Assembly: GCA_004297825.1 (NCBI GenBank)
Contig: SCSX01000041.1
Coordinates: forward strand, 1-41,915
Length of the DNA stretch: 41,915 nucleotides
DNA from: Spirochaetota bacterium
GTDB lineage: Bacteria; Spirochaetota; UBA4802; UBA5368
Direction: 5' to 3'
Part shown: piece by piece, positions 16,174-25,103 of the stretch
Layout: every line of letters begins with the position of its first letter
Position numbering within the stretch: position 1 is the first letter of the stretch
Translations under genes and position numbers: made by a program
Notes under the pieces: generated by a model
What the model saw: the letters and a program-made list of their open reading frames with translations, nothing else
Told to the model about the DNA's origin: nothing
The model's database searches: none

Positions 16174-18087
16174 ATGTACAAAACGCAGATACTCATAGTC
16201 GAGGACGAACCGATCCTCGCGCTCGACATAATGGAAACGCTGGAGCGTCACGGGTTCAGCGACATCCACATGGTCTCCTCGGGCGAAGAAGCCTTGAGGC
16301 ACATCGAGCGCAACAGGGTAAGCCTGGTCCTCATGGACATCTACCTGCAGGGGAGCCTTGACGGCGTCCAGACCGTCGAGCTTCTGAAAAAACACGGCGA
16401 TTTTCCCGTCATCTACCTTACCGCCTCAACCGACGACGCGACCATGCAGCGCGCGAAAATCACCGCGCCCTTCGGTTACATTCACAAGCCCTTCAAGGAG
16501 CGCGAGCTCCTGGTGACGATCGAGATGGCGCTGTACAAGCATGACATCGACGAGCAACTCCGGGAGCGGGAAGAGCAGTACCGGAAATTTTTCGAGGAGG
16601 ACCTCACCGGCAATTTCATCGCCCGCGCGGACGGGGCGCTCACCGCGTGCAATCCCGCGTTCCTGCGGCTCTTCGGCTTCGGGAGCGTGGAGGCGGCCCT
16701 GGGCGCGAACCTGGGGGAGCGCTTCCCGGAGGGGCACTCGTGGGAGACCTTTCTCCGCGCGGTTCGCGACCGGGGCAAGCTCGAGTATTTCGAATCTGAG
16801 CTGCGGGCGCTCGACGGCACGATCATTTACACGGTGGGAAATTTTATCGGGCGCTTCGACGGCGAGGGCGTGCTGGCGCATATTCACGGATACATCTTCG
16901 ACGACACGCGCAGGAAGACCCTCGAGCAGCAGTTCCTCCAGTCGCAGAAGATGGAGGCGATCGGCAGGCTCGCCGGGGGCATCGCGCACGATTTCAACAA
17001 CCTGCTCGCGGTCATCAGCGGTTACAGCGAGCTTCTCGCCTCGCACCTGCGTCCCGAGGACCCGCTCTCGAAGGACGTGTCGGCCATCGTGCACGCAAGC
17101 GAACAGGCCTCCATGCTCACCCGGCAGCTCCTCGCGTTCAGCCGCAACTCCGTCATGCGCATGGAGATCGTTAACATAAACACGGTCATCGCGGGGATGG
17201 AATCCATGCTGCAGCGGCTTATTGGCGCCGCGATCACGCTCAAGACCTCGCTCGCGCCCCGCGCGTGGAAGGTCGAGGTTGACCCGGGACAGATCGAGCA
17301 GGTGATCATGAACCTGGTCATTAACGCGCGCGACGCGATGGCGAAGGGGGGAACGCTCACCGTGAGCACCGCGAGCGAGGTCATCCGCGACGACCCCGCG
17401 CTGCATTTCATCGTGCGACCCGGCGCCTACACCGTGCTCTCCGTGGAGGACACGGGCACCGGCATGGACGAAGCGACGATATCGCGCATCTTCGAGCCCT
17501 TTTTCACCACCAAGCCCAAGGGCGAGGGGACCGGACTGGGCCTCTCAACGGTGTACGGTATCGTCACGCAATGCGGGGGCGGCATCCGCGTGACGAGCGC
17601 GCCGGGCGCGGGGACGCGCTTTGACGTGTACCTGCCGCGCGCCTCGCGGACGGATGCGCGCACGGCGCCCTCGACGGAAGCGGCGCATCCGGCTTTGGGC
17701 ACCGAAACGGTTCTCATCGTCGAAGACGAATCGGTGATCCGCTCGCTCATCGCGAGGCTCCTGCGCATGAGCGGCTATACCGCGATCGAAACCGCCGACG
17801 GCGAATCGGCGCTCGCCCTGATCGGGGAGCGCGAGGGAAACGTGGACCTCCTGATAATCGACATGGTCATGCCCGGCATGAGCGGGGGCGATTTCAGCAG
17901 GAAGGCCGCGGAGCGTTTCCCGGATATAAAGAAGCTTTTCATATCGGGATACGTCGACGCAAAGGTCATGGAAGCGGTTGAACCGGAAAGCCGCGGCAAT
18001 TTTCTCCAGAAGCCCTTCAAGTCGGATCAGTTCATCGCCCGCGTCCGAGAAATTCTCGACCGCCCCGGGAACACGCGCCCGCGCTAG
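16174..18087 (+). CDS. Hybrid histidine kinase (REC-PAS-HisKA-HATPase-REC)
   Basis: 637 residues, soluble. The domains in order are: receiver 1 (about 4-118, Asp55 in LVLMDIYLQG, Lys105 in IHKPF); PAS (about 130-248); HisKA with phospho-acceptor His272 (GGIAHDFNNLLA); HATPase (N box NLVINARDAM, G1 VEDTGTG, G2 GEGTGLGLSTV); and receiver 2 (about 511-630, Asp563 in LLIIDMVMPGMSG, KPF near the end). The HDFNN form of the H box is typical of NtrB-like soluble kinases. An N-terminal receiver feeding a PAS sensor suggests that it integrates an upstream phosphorelay. No output regulator gene follows. It diverges from the receiver/coiled-coil gene 317 bp away, and I see no clear regulatory site between them. 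Confidence 0.93.
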   Translation: MYKTQILIVEDEPILALDIMETLERHGFSDIHMVSSGEEALRHIERNRVSLVLMDIYLQGSLDGVQTVELLKKHGDFPVIYLTASTDDATMQRAKITAPFGYIHKPFKERELLVTIEMALYKHDIDEQLREREEQYRKFFEEDLTGNFIARADGALTACNPAFLRLFGFGSVEAALGANLGERFPEGHSWETFLRAVRDRGKLEYFESELRALDGTIIYTVGNFIGRFDGEGVLAHIHGYIFDDTRRKTLEQQFLQSQKMEAIGRLAGGIAHDFNNLLAVISGYSELLASHLRPEDPLSKDVSAIVHASEQASMLTRQLLAFSRNSVMRMEIVNINTVIAGMESMLQRLIGAAITLKTSLAPRAWKVEVDPGQIEQVIMNLVINARDAMAKGGTLTVSTASEVIRDDPALHFIVRPGAYTVLSVEDTGTGMDEATISRIFEPFFTTKPKGEGTGLGLSTVYGIVTQCGGGIRVTSAPGAGTRFDVYLPRASRTDARTAPSTEAAHPALGTETVLIVEDESVIRSLIARLLRMSGYTAIETADGESALALIGEREGNVDLLIIDMVMPGMSGGDFSRKAAERFPDIKKLFISGYVDAKVMEAVEPESRGNFLQKPFKSDQFIARVREILDRPGNTRPR

Positions 18088-18156
18088 GCGTTTCCGCGCA
18101 GGAAGCGGTGTGAATCACTTTCTGAAAGACGGAGGCGGGAAGACATACCTTGCCAA

Positions 18157-18190
18157 GCGGAGTGTGAATTTTTTCCGGTGATGTGGGCGT
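18157..18190. repeat. Conserved block downstream of DUF1564-like gene, copy 1
   Basis: A 34-bp stretch (GCGGAGTGTGAATTTTTTCC then GGTGATGTGGGCGT) is identical at 41799-41832. It lies 50-85 bp beyond the stop of the DUF1564-like gene. Similarity continues patchily (TGGTTTGGTGTG) into the coding end, so gene and downstream sequence were duplicated as a unit. On the minus strand it begins ACGCCCACATCACCGGAAAA. Confidence 0.8.
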
Positions 18191-18240
18191 AAATAGGCAG
18201 ACCTCACCCATGGTTTGGTGTGTGCGTGGACGAAAGATGC

Positions 18241-18720
18241 TTAATGTGAGGAGATGCGGCGGAGTATTTTCGTGGGTGAAGCTCTTGTAGGGTGGTTTTC
18301 GGTGTCGCCCCAGTAGAATTCCCAGCACAGAATGCCACCTGTGCTCCTTTGGCCGATGGCATAATGGGGGAGCCGAACATAATTATGCCTTCCGGCTGAA
18401 TCGCGCAGCAGCTCGTGCAGGTAGCGCTTCGTCGCAATGGCTACCAGATGCGCGACCGAGAACCGGCTCAACTTACGGAAATCCGAAGCAAACTCATTCT
18501 CATTCTTCCTGAAGCGAATCGGAAAACAATGCCATCGTTTCCAAGGGTCACGGGGCTGATACTTTACCAAAGTAAACCCTCCCTGAAACCGATCAATATC
18601 GCGCAAAACGCGCTTCAAGAGCATAATGACGACCTGCTGGCGGCTTGTTTTGAGCTTTGCCGCGACAAGGGCAATATTCACGTAGACGATATGGCTCATG
18701 TTTATAGAAGTGCGAAGCAT
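18241..18720 (-). CDS. Small spirochaete-type protein, possibly DUF1564-like
   Basis: 159 residues from ATG 18720, where GGAGG lies 7 nt upstream. The core has VAAKLKTSRQQVVIMLLKR, an aromatic strand KYQPRDPWKRWHCFPIRF, and a helix pair (ASDFRKLSRFSVAHLVAIAT) followed by KRYLHELL. This recalls the Leptospira DUF1564 family and suggests a ribbon-helix-helix-like DNA-binding fold, but I hold that loosely. The C-terminal 45 residues (RSTGGILCWEFYWG...TKILRRISSH) are less ordered. A second copy ends at 41883, sharing the last codons TKILRR and the downstream block, so this is a multi-copy family. Confidence 0.65.
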   Translation of the reverse strand: MLRTSINMSHIVYVNIALVAAKLKTSRQQVVIMLLKRVLRDIDRFQGGFTLVKYQPRDPWKRWHCFPIRFRKNENEFASDFRKLSRFSVAHLVAIATKRYLHELLRDSAGRHNYVRLPHYAIGQRSTGGILCWEFYWGDTENHPTRASPTKILRRISSH

Positions 18721-18921
18721 TCCGTATCCTCCGGGACAAAGGCGTCCAAAGTGAATACGAATGGGGAATGAGAAATATGAACGGTTTTTCCGGCTATAAA
18801 CCGGGCGCCCGAAAATTAATTCGCACATTGCTAAGCGCGCGGTCCGGTTCCGAAATTCCGCTTGATTTATTTTTCATCACGGGCACCCTTGGGGCAATTC
18901 CAGCTCTCCGGGGGTGACATA

Positions 18922-20058
18922 ATGCGGATTACGATCAAGGCCGTTGCGCTTGCGGTCCTCACCTGCATTGCCGCGATACCCGCCATGGCCCGCGCCGACT
19001 GGGGACTTGTCGCCCTTCTCTCCGCCGATACGGAGGCCGCCGATATCCGCGCCGCGCGCGACGCCGCCCTCTCCCGGCTCCCGTCCCTGGAAAACAAGGC
19101 CTTCTTCGAATCCGTGAAAGACCTTTCGATCCTCAGGCGCAGGGAAGTGCGCGATGCGGTCTGGCATTACCTGACGGCGGGACGCGGCTATATCATCGCG
19201 GCGCACGAACGCGCGGCTCTCTGCATGGACGCGATCCGCGAAACGCTGGCCGAAGAAAAAGACGTCCCGGCCGAGCTCGCCTATCTGCCCATAATCGAGA
19301 GCTGCTACAACCCGTTCGCGGTATCGCCCAGTTGGGCCACGGGACCCTGGCAGTTCATGCCGGCGACGGGGGCCGCCTACGGCATGAAGGTGAACGCGTG
19401 GGTAGACGAGCGGCGCGACATCCGCAAGTCGACGCGCGCCGCCGCCGTGTTTTTAAAAGACCTTTACGCGGGATTCGGCACGTGGGAGCTCGCGCTCGCG
19501 TCCTACAACGGCGGGCCCGGCCATGTCCGTTGGGCCATGGCGGCGAGCGGAAAGACCGATTACTGGGAGCTGCGCGCAAGCGGGCGCCTCGCATGGGAAA
19601 CCGCGGAATACGTCGTCCGTTATGCGGCAGCGATGATCGTGTTCACGCACGGAAAGGAGTTCGGGCTGTGGGGGGACGAAATCGCGGCCCCGGTGAAGTG
19701 CGCGTCCTTCACCCTGGAGCTTCCCGCGAGCATCGGGCAGGTGTCCCGGCTTTCGGGAACGCCCGTGGCCGTGCTGCGCGCCATGAACCCCGAGCTGAAC
19801 GGCGAGTTTACGCCGCTCTACGAAAAAAACTACCCGCTACGCGTCCCCGAGGGGTCGCTCAAGATGCTCATCGAGCAGAAGGAGACGCTCAAGACCTTCC
19901 GGTTCAACGCGGTGAACATGCACATCGTGCGCGAGGGCGAGTGCCTTAACGCGATCGCGGCGATGTACCACACCTCGACACAGACGATCATGCTCTTCAA
20001 CGACATTCGGAACCCGCACCTCCTGAGGCCGGGACAGGTCCTCTACATTCCTATCTGA
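18922..20058 (+). CDS. MltD-type lytic murein transglycosylase with LysM
   Basis: 378 residues. A signal peptide (about 1-25, ending AMARA) directs it to the periplasm. The SLT domain has catalytic Glu126 (LPIIESCYNP), the GPWQFMP motif (141-147) and ASYNGGPGHV. A LysM peptidoglycan-binding domain ends the protein (about 333-378, HIVREGECLNAIA...LRPGQVLYIPI). It cleaves the glycan strand to 1,6-anhydromuropeptides. The frame is open from 18862, but ATG 18922 is chosen because GGGGGTGA precedes it and the signal peptide then begins at once. One LysM is fewer than in E. coli MltD. The 3' end overlaps the converging kinase gene by 16 bp. Confidence 0.92.
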   Translation: MRITIKAVALAVLTCIAAIPAMARADWGLVALLSADTEAADIRAARDAALSRLPSLENKAFFESVKDLSILRRREVRDAVWHYLTAGRGYIIAAHERAALCMDAIRETLAEEKDVPAELAYLPIIESCYNPFAVSPSWATGPWQFMPATGAAYGMKVNAWVDERRDIRKSTRAAAVFLKDLYAGFGTWELALASYNGGPGHVRWAMAASGKTDYWELRASGRLAWETAEYVVRYAAAMIVFTHGKEFGLWGDEIAAPVKCASFTLELPASIGQVSRLSGTPVAVLRAMNPELNGEFTPLYEKNYPLRVPEGSLKMLIEQKETLKTFRFNAVNMHIVREGECLNAIAAMYHTSTQTIMLFNDIRNPHLLRPGQVLYIPI

Positions 20059-21011
20059 TCCGCGTAAATCCTGGAGGTGAGGCGCGCCCCCACCTGCGCG
20101 ACAACGAGGGCCGCCGCGTGGCTGGCGATGCGCCCGCACCGCTCCAGGGGAAGCCCGTGCGCGAGCCCGTACAGAAACCCGGCCGCGTACATGTCGCCCG
20201 CGCCGTTGGTGTTCACCGCGTCGACCTTATATGAAGGAATTTCGATGGACCGCCCTCCGCTGTGGACGATGCTCCCCTTTCCGCCCAGTTTCACGACCGC
20301 GATGCGGCTGTACCCGCCGAGCACCTCCGCTGCCTGCGCGCCTTTTTTCCCGGTAAAGGTTTCCGCCTCCTCCTCGTTCACGAAAAGGATGTCGGCGCGT
20401 TCCTTCGCCAGCGTGTGGAACTCGTCAAAATTGCGCTGGATGAGCGCCGGGTCGGCGAGGTCTATGGAAACCTGGGCGCCGCAGCGATGCGCGATCTCCA
20501 TCGCCCTTAGGCTCGCGGCCTTGAGGTCTGGATCCTCCAGGAGGTAACCTTCGATATGCAGTATCCGGGCCTGCGCGATATCCGCTTCCGCGATGTCCTC
20601 CTTCCTGAGAAAAAGCGCCGCGCCCAGGTGCGTGGCGAAGGTGCGCTCCCCGTCGGGGGTGATGAGCGTGATCGCGTGTCCCGTGAGCCGCTCGTGACCC
20701 GCGAGCCTCACGGCCACGCCCACGCGCTCGCTCTCGCTGCGGTACAGCGCGCCGAAATCGTCGTTGCCCACCTTTCCGATGAAAAGCCCCCTGCCCCCCA
20801 GGACCGAGACGCCGGCCACGGTGTTCGCGGCGCTTCCCCCCGGCGTTTTCTGCATGGGGTACGACGCGAGCACCGCCAGGACCGACCTGCTTCGCTCCTC
20901 GTCCACGAGCTGCATGGTACCCTTCGTGAGGCCCAGCCGGCCGAGTACGGCCTCATCGACCTCTATCGTAAAATCCATGAGCGCCGACCCGATTCCCGCT
21001 ACATCGAACAT
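20043..21011 (-). CDS. PfkB-family carbohydrate/nucleoside kinase
   Basis: 322 residues. The fold of the ribokinase/adenosine kinase family is clear: N-terminal VAGIGSALMDF, the first PfkB signature GGSAANTVAG...VLGGRGLFIGKVGNDDFG, and the C-terminal signature VDAVNTNGAGDMYAAGF, with the catalytic Asp in GAGD and the anion hole just before it. The pattern, with a short lid and the GTMQLVDE segment, resembles adenosine kinase-like members of the alphaproteobacterial/spirochaete type, but the substrate cannot be assigned. ATG 21011 is chosen over the longer frame (21053) because the family starts with this MFDVAGIG segment and GAAGGG lies upstream. Converges with mltD, with a 16-bp overlap. Confidence 0.9.
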   Translation of the reverse strand: MFDVAGIGSALMDFTIEVDEAVLGRLGLTKGTMQLVDEERSRSVLAVLASYPMQKTPGGSAANTVAGVSVLGGRGLFIGKVGNDDFGALYRSESERVGVAVRLAGHERLTGHAITLITPDGERTFATHLGAALFLRKEDIAEADIAQARILHIEGYLLEDPDLKAASLRAMEIAHRCGAQVSIDLADPALIQRNFDEFHTLAKERADILFVNEEEAETFTGKKGAQAAEVLGGYSRIAVVKLGGKGSIVHSGGRSIEIPSYKVDAVNTNGAGDMYAAGFLYGLAHGLPLERCGRIASHAAALVVAQVGARLTSRIYADQIGM

Positions 21012-21214
21012 GATTGGTATCCCTTCAATATTTTGATTGCGCCTAACGCGCATGGCGCGCGTGCGCCCGCGTGTTCATATCCGCACCCCGCACGCTAAAA
21101 AGTCAAGGAGGATTGGATCGCGGAGCGCCCGGAAACGGGAAAAGGAACCCAATTGGGATTGCATTTTTTCACGGGCGGGGGCACAGTGCAAAAAAAAGCG
21201 GAGAGGGCATATCC

Positions 21215-21793
21215 ATGAACCAGGTCACACTGCTCAGGCTGGACCACGTCGCGATCGCGGTCCGCGACTACGACAAGGCGCACGCGTTTTTCACGAAGGT
21301 GTTCGGCGCGATCGAAGGAACATTCGCCGAGATTCCGGGGATGAACTATTACTGGAAAAATTACGCCCTGGGCGACCTCTCCCGCCTGGAGCTGCTCGCC
21401 CCCACGGGCCCCGGCAGCTTCCTGGACGGGTTCCTGAAAAACCGCGAGGGCGGCGTGCACCACATGACCTTCCAGACGCCCGACATACAGGAGGCGCGCG
21501 CCTCCCTGGAAGCGAACGGGATACCTTATTTCGGGTACAACGAGTACGTGGGCGGGGTATGGAAGGAGCTCTTCATTCACCCCAGGGACGCCTTCGGCGT
21601 GCTCATCCAGATCGCCGAGTTCACCGCCGACGACTGGCTCGCGGAAGGGGTGAAGCTTCCCGGCGGCAGGCGCTTCCGCGTCGAGAAGCACGCGAAGGGC
21701 GCGGTTCTCACGATGGAGCATCCCGGGGGCGGCATGGCGCGTTTCGAGCTCTCGTCCAAGGAGGTTGCCGCACTGGTAAAGGAGCTTTCCTGA
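21215..21793 (+). CDS. VOC (glyoxalase/methylmalonyl-CoA epimerase-like) protein
   Basis: 192 residues from ATG 21215 (GGAGAGGG upstream); the longer frame from 21071 is not supported. The start LLRLDHVAIAVRDYDKAHAF and the segment GGVHHMTFQTPDIQEARASL, followed by ELFIHPRDAFGVLIQI, form the paired beta-alpha-beta-beta-beta units of the vicinal oxygen chelate fold. The metal ligands would be His in LDHVA, Glu in SRLELL, His in VHHM and a late Glu or Gln. The closest known pattern is methylmalonyl-CoA epimerase, but it is longer by some 40 residues at the C-terminus, so the reaction is unproven. No mutase genes lie nearby. Confidence 0.82.
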   Translation: MNQVTLLRLDHVAIAVRDYDKAHAFFTKVFGAIEGTFAEIPGMNYYWKNYALGDLSRLELLAPTGPGSFLDGFLKNREGGVHHMTFQTPDIQEARASLEANGIPYFGYNEYVGGVWKELFIHPRDAFGVLIQIAEFTADDWLAEGVKLPGGRRFRVEKHAKGAVLTMEHPGGGMARFELSSKEVAALVKELS

Positions 21794-21975
21794 GGCGCAC
21801 GGCAAGGGGGTCCGATACACGGACAGGCGCGCGGAAATGCCCGGCGTGAATCGGCGCCCCGCCCCCGTGCCCCGGGAACCATTCACCCGTGCCATGCGCG
21901 CCCTGCAAAACCGGCCCGCGTACATGCGCGCGGGCGGCGGACGTTTGTGAATCGACTCAACAAAGGAGGACCACA

Positions 21976-22449
21976 ATGAGGATCGTACGAATCGCGGTTG
22001 CGGCGCTGGTGATGTCGGGGATTGCGCTCACCGCCGATGGGGCGCCCCGGGGGCGGGACGACCGGCAGGACGCGGCGAGAAAGATGATCAGGCGGACCGG
22101 TGCGGTCATCCTGCTCGCGCAGAAAAAGGTAAGGGAGAACAGGGTCTTCACGGGCGATCTCGCGAAGGCCGCCGCGCACCAGAAATTAGCGCGCAGGCTT
22201 TTCAGGGAGGGCCATTACCTCCGGGCCATGTTTCACACGAAACGCGCCCGCGCGCTGGCGGTGCTGGCGATAAGGGCGAACCGCGGCGCGGACCCCTCCG
22301 ATGCGGATATAAGCGCGGATGAAGCCGGGGCGATGGGCAATGCGCCCGCGGACGCCGACCTGGACCTGAAGCTCGCGGCGGACATGCCGGGAGAGCCGGT
22401 CAGGGACGAGGACATTGTCGATACGTCACTGGACGCCGGGGAGAACTGA
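21976..22449 (+). CDS. Small exported hypothetical protein
   Basis: 157 residues. The start at 21976 has an excellent ribosome site (AAAGGAGG). Residues 1-23 form a signal peptide (RIVRIAVAALVMSGIALTA, cleaved near DGA), so the protein is exported. The mature part is a basic helical stretch (ARKMIRRTGAVILLAQKKV, then HQKLARRLFREGHYLRAMFH) followed by an acidic Asp/Ala-rich tail. This reads like a periplasmic helical-hairpin protein. No family is recognised. It lies alone after the VOC gene. Confidence 0.65.
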   Translation: MRIVRIAVAALVMSGIALTADGAPRGRDDRQDAARKMIRRTGAVILLAQKKVRENRVFTGDLAKAAAHQKLARRLFREGHYLRAMFHTKRARALAVLAIRANRGADPSDADISADEAGAMGNAPADADLDLKLAADMPGEPVRDEDIVDTSLDAGEN

Positions 22450-22461
22450 CACGCCTGCGTG

Positions 22462-23040
22462 TCAGCGGACGCGGGATCGTCCCTTCTTCCGCACGGAAAA
22501 GCCGAATTTCTCCAGGGGCTTGAAAATGGTAAAGTACTGCCCGTGGCTGTAGCACAAGAGGTGCGCATCCTCCAGCCGCAGCTTCCCTCTCCGGTCGATG
22601 AATTCCTCCTCCACGTTCACCGCGAGCACGTCCGCGATGAACATGTGGTGGCTCCCCAGCTCGACGATGCGGGAGACCCTGCATTCGATCGCGACGGGGC
22701 ATTCGGCGATGAGCGGCGCGGCCACCTTGTGCGCCCTCTGCTTGGAAAGCCTGTTCGCCGCGAACTTGTCGACGTTCCGTCCCGACTTCACGCCGCAGAA
22801 ATCGACCGCGCGCGCGAGCGTGTCCACCGGCAGGTTGACCACGAACTCACCGGACTCCCGGATCATGGCGTAGGAAAGCCGTTCGGGCTTCAGCGATATC
22901 GAGAGCATGGGGGGCTCGGTGCAGACGGTGCCCGCCCAGGAAACGGTGACGATGTTGTCCTTCCCGTCGTGGCGGGAGGTGACGAGCACGGCGGGCGCGG
23001 GGTAGAGCATGGTTCCCGGTTTCCAGACTGTTTTGGGCAT
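22462..23040 (-). CDS. Flavin reductase-like (FMN-binding split barrel) protein
   Basis: 192 residues. The pattern is that of the flavin reductase/DIM6-NTAB family: YPAPAVLVTSRHDGKDNIVT, SWAGTVCTEPPMLSISL, SGEFVVNLP, DFCGVKSGR (the substrate/flavin loop) and LGSHHMFIADVLAV. Members bind FMN and reduce it with NAD(P)H or serve as flavoproteins of unknown partner. It begins 11 bp after the stop of the Cache-type histidine kinase on the same strand, so the two are probably one transcript. A redox-linked signal is a possible but unproven link. Confidence 0.88.
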   Translation of the reverse strand: MPKTVWKPGTMLYPAPAVLVTSRHDGKDNIVTVSWAGTVCTEPPMLSISLKPERLSYAMIRESGEFVVNLPVDTLARAVDFCGVKSGRNVDKFAANRLSKQRAHKVAAPLIAECPVAIECRVSRIVELGSHHMFIADVLAVNVEEEFIDRRGKLRLEDAHLLCYSHGQYFTIFKPLEKFGFSVRKKGRSRVR

Positions 23041-23051
23041 GGTGTGCGGTC

Positions 23052-24773
23052 CTATTCCTCGTGAAAGGTAATGATGAATTCCGTTCCGCCGTTCTGGAGC
23101 ATCTCGATGGAGCCGTCAAGCTGAATCACCAGGTTGTTCACGAGGTCGAGTCCCAGCGTGTCGGTGCCGCGCCAGTCCACGTCCGGCGGAAACCCGGCGC
23201 CGTTGTCGCGCATCACCAGCCGGTATTCGCTCCCCGTCTTGCGGAATTCCACGCGGATCTCGCCCCTGGACTCCCCGGGGAACGCGTGCTTGTACGCGTT
23301 GGAAATAAGCTCGTTGATGATCAATCCGCAGGGGACCGCCCTGTTGAGGCTTACCTGCGTCCCCGGGATGTCCACGGACAAGGTTACGCGCCCGTCCTCG
23401 AGACCGTAAGAGCGCGAAAGCGCGGCGGCGAGCGACGCCACGTACTCGTGGAAATTAATTTCGTCAAGGCTGGGGGACTGATACAGCTTCTCGTGGACGA
23501 GCGCTATCGAACGCACCCGGTTCTGGCTCTCCCGGAAAAGCTCCAGGGCCTCCCGGTCCCGGATCTTCCGCGCCTGCAGGTTGAGCAGGCTCGAGATGAT
23601 CTGCAGGTTGTTCTTCACGCGGTGGTGCACCTCTTTAAGAAGCACCTCCTTCTCGCGAAGGGACGCGCCGAGCTGTCGGTTCACGCGCTCGCGCTCGTCC
23701 GCCCGCCTCTCCAGTGCCTCCGCCATGTCGTCGAACGCCCGCGCGAGCGTCCCAAACTCGCCGTGGGCGTAATCGAGCCCCGTGCGCGCGTTCAGGTTGC
23801 CGTGCATGAGCTCGTTCGCCTCGTCGACCAGCCGCTTCATCCGGGCGATGATTATGTTCGCGCCCAGGATGCGCGCGATCCCCAGCGACACCGCGAGCAC
23901 CAGGAGCAGGAGTATGCCGTTGCGGATGAGATCGTTTTTCACCCGCGCGAAGATGACGCGCAGGGGAATTCCCACGCGGATGAACAGGTAAGGGTCGCCG
24001 CCGCCCCTGGATACGCGGGAAAAGCCGTAAAGCCTGCTCACCCCGTCGATGCCCGTCGCGATGAAGGTTCCCTCGTTTTCGGGCCCGGCCATCCTCTCCT
24101 TGATATCGGGAACGTCCGGATTCCCCTCGTACCTTTCGGGATTGGGATACCGGTACAGCCGCGTTCCCTGCCAGTCGGTGATCGAGAGGGCGCTGTTTTC
24201 GGGAAGGCGCATCTCGGAAAACAAGGTGCCGTAATGCCCCAGCGTAAAGGCGATCGCGAGCACCCCGGACAGGGCGCCCCGCGCGTCGTACACGGGATGG
24301 GCGAAATGGATGACCGATTGTTTCGCATATTCGCTGCGCACGAATTCCCCGATCACGAAGCCCCCGGTCGTGACGGCGTCCTTGAAATATTTCCGGTGGC
24401 TTACGTTCTGTGTAAAAACCGGGACGGCCGACGCCCGGACCTCGCCTGTCATGTCGGCAAGGCTGATATTCTGGTAATGCGGGTTATGCTCCCGGAGCGT
24501 CGCGAAGAGTTTCCCTACCGGATCGATCCTGAATTCGCGCACCTCGCCGAACCACGAGAGCGTCGCCAGGAGCTGGTGGGCGCTGTCGACTACCTGCGAT
24601 TGCAGCGAAGCCGCGCTATGGGTCATCTGGAATGCGTCGCGGCGCGCCGCATCCAGCTCGTGATTCCACATCCCGAACGTGCTGTAGAGCGTGATCAAGG
24701 TGCACGGGATCACCACGATGAGTACCATGAGCAGCAGGTACACCCGCACGGGCAAGGACGAGAAGCGGATCAT
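23052..24773 (-). CDS. Membrane sensor histidine kinase (Cache-HAMP-HisKA_2-HATPase)
   Basis: 573 residues from ATG 24773, which has GGGGGAG 5 nt upstream. A first transmembrane helix (about 9-31) is followed by a periplasmic double-Cache sensor of about 240 residues (QNVSHRKYFKDAVTTGGFVI, then HPVYDARGALSGVLAIAF). A second helix (RNGILLLLVLAVSLGIARIL), a HAMP domain and a HisKA_2 domain (LLKEVHHRVKNNLQIISSLL, phospho-acceptor His in HHRVKNN) come next, and a HATPase ends the protein (ELISNAYKHAF, RDNGAGFP). HisKA_2 kinases usually sense small molecules or stress and often act on regulators encoded elsewhere. No regulator is adjacent, but a flavin reductase gene follows. Confidence 0.92.
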   Translation of the reverse strand: MIRFSSLPVRVYLLLMVLIVVIPCTLITLYSTFGMWNHELDAARRDAFQMTHSAASLQSQVVDSAHQLLATLSWFGEVREFRIDPVGKLFATLREHNPHYQNISLADMTGEVRASAVPVFTQNVSHRKYFKDAVTTGGFVIGEFVRSEYAKQSVIHFAHPVYDARGALSGVLAIAFTLGHYGTLFSEMRLPENSALSITDWQGTRLYRYPNPERYEGNPDVPDIKERMAGPENEGTFIATGIDGVSRLYGFSRVSRGGGDPYLFIRVGIPLRVIFARVKNDLIRNGILLLLVLAVSLGIARILGANIIIARMKRLVDEANELMHGNLNARTGLDYAHGEFGTLARAFDDMAEALERRADERERVNRQLGASLREKEVLLKEVHHRVKNNLQIISSLLNLQARKIRDREALELFRESQNRVRSIALVHEKLYQSPSLDEINFHEYVASLAAALSRSYGLEDGRVTLSVDIPGTQVSLNRAVPCGLIINELISNAYKHAFPGESRGEIRVEFRKTGSEYRLVMRDNGAGFPPDVDWRGTDTLGLDLVNNLVIQLDGSIEMLQNGGTEFIITFHEE

Positions 24774-24947
24774 TCGGTCTCCCCCTGAATGGGCGGACGA
24801 CGGCGGACATGCAGGCAGATCGCGGCAGGAAGATGACGCCGTCTTCGACGCGCTCACGAGATCGCCCGGCCGGGCAATCCTGTATTCACGTGATCGTATC
24901 ATATGATCGATCGCCGCGAATGTCAATGTAATTAGCGGGCGCGCCGC

Positions 24948-24965
24948 GGGCGGGGCAGCCCGCCC
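24948..24965. other. GC-rich hairpin in divergent spacer
   Basis: GGGCGGG-GCAG-CCCGCCC is a perfect 7-bp-stem hairpin in the 330-bp space between the divergent histidine kinase and chemoreceptor genes. No T run follows on either strand, so it is not a clear terminator. The rest of this spacer holds no gene that I can support. Confidence 0.4.
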
Positions 24966-25103
24966 CCCAAAGCCGATAATTCACGAAGGTTTTGACCCTT
25001 CTCATGTAAATTTTACTGGACAGCCCCCAAGGAATCAGCCCACGCTTAAAGCGTACCTGTTTCAATTGTGGCCCTTTTGGCACACCCCCCGGGAGAACTC
25101 GAT

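Noticed and set aside
24972-24979. GCCGATAA, the -10 sequence of a flagellar sigma-28 promoter, upstream of the second chemoreceptor
   Set aside because: No TAAA-type -35 lies at the required distance, since the upstream 25 bp are a GC-rich hairpin. Probably chance.
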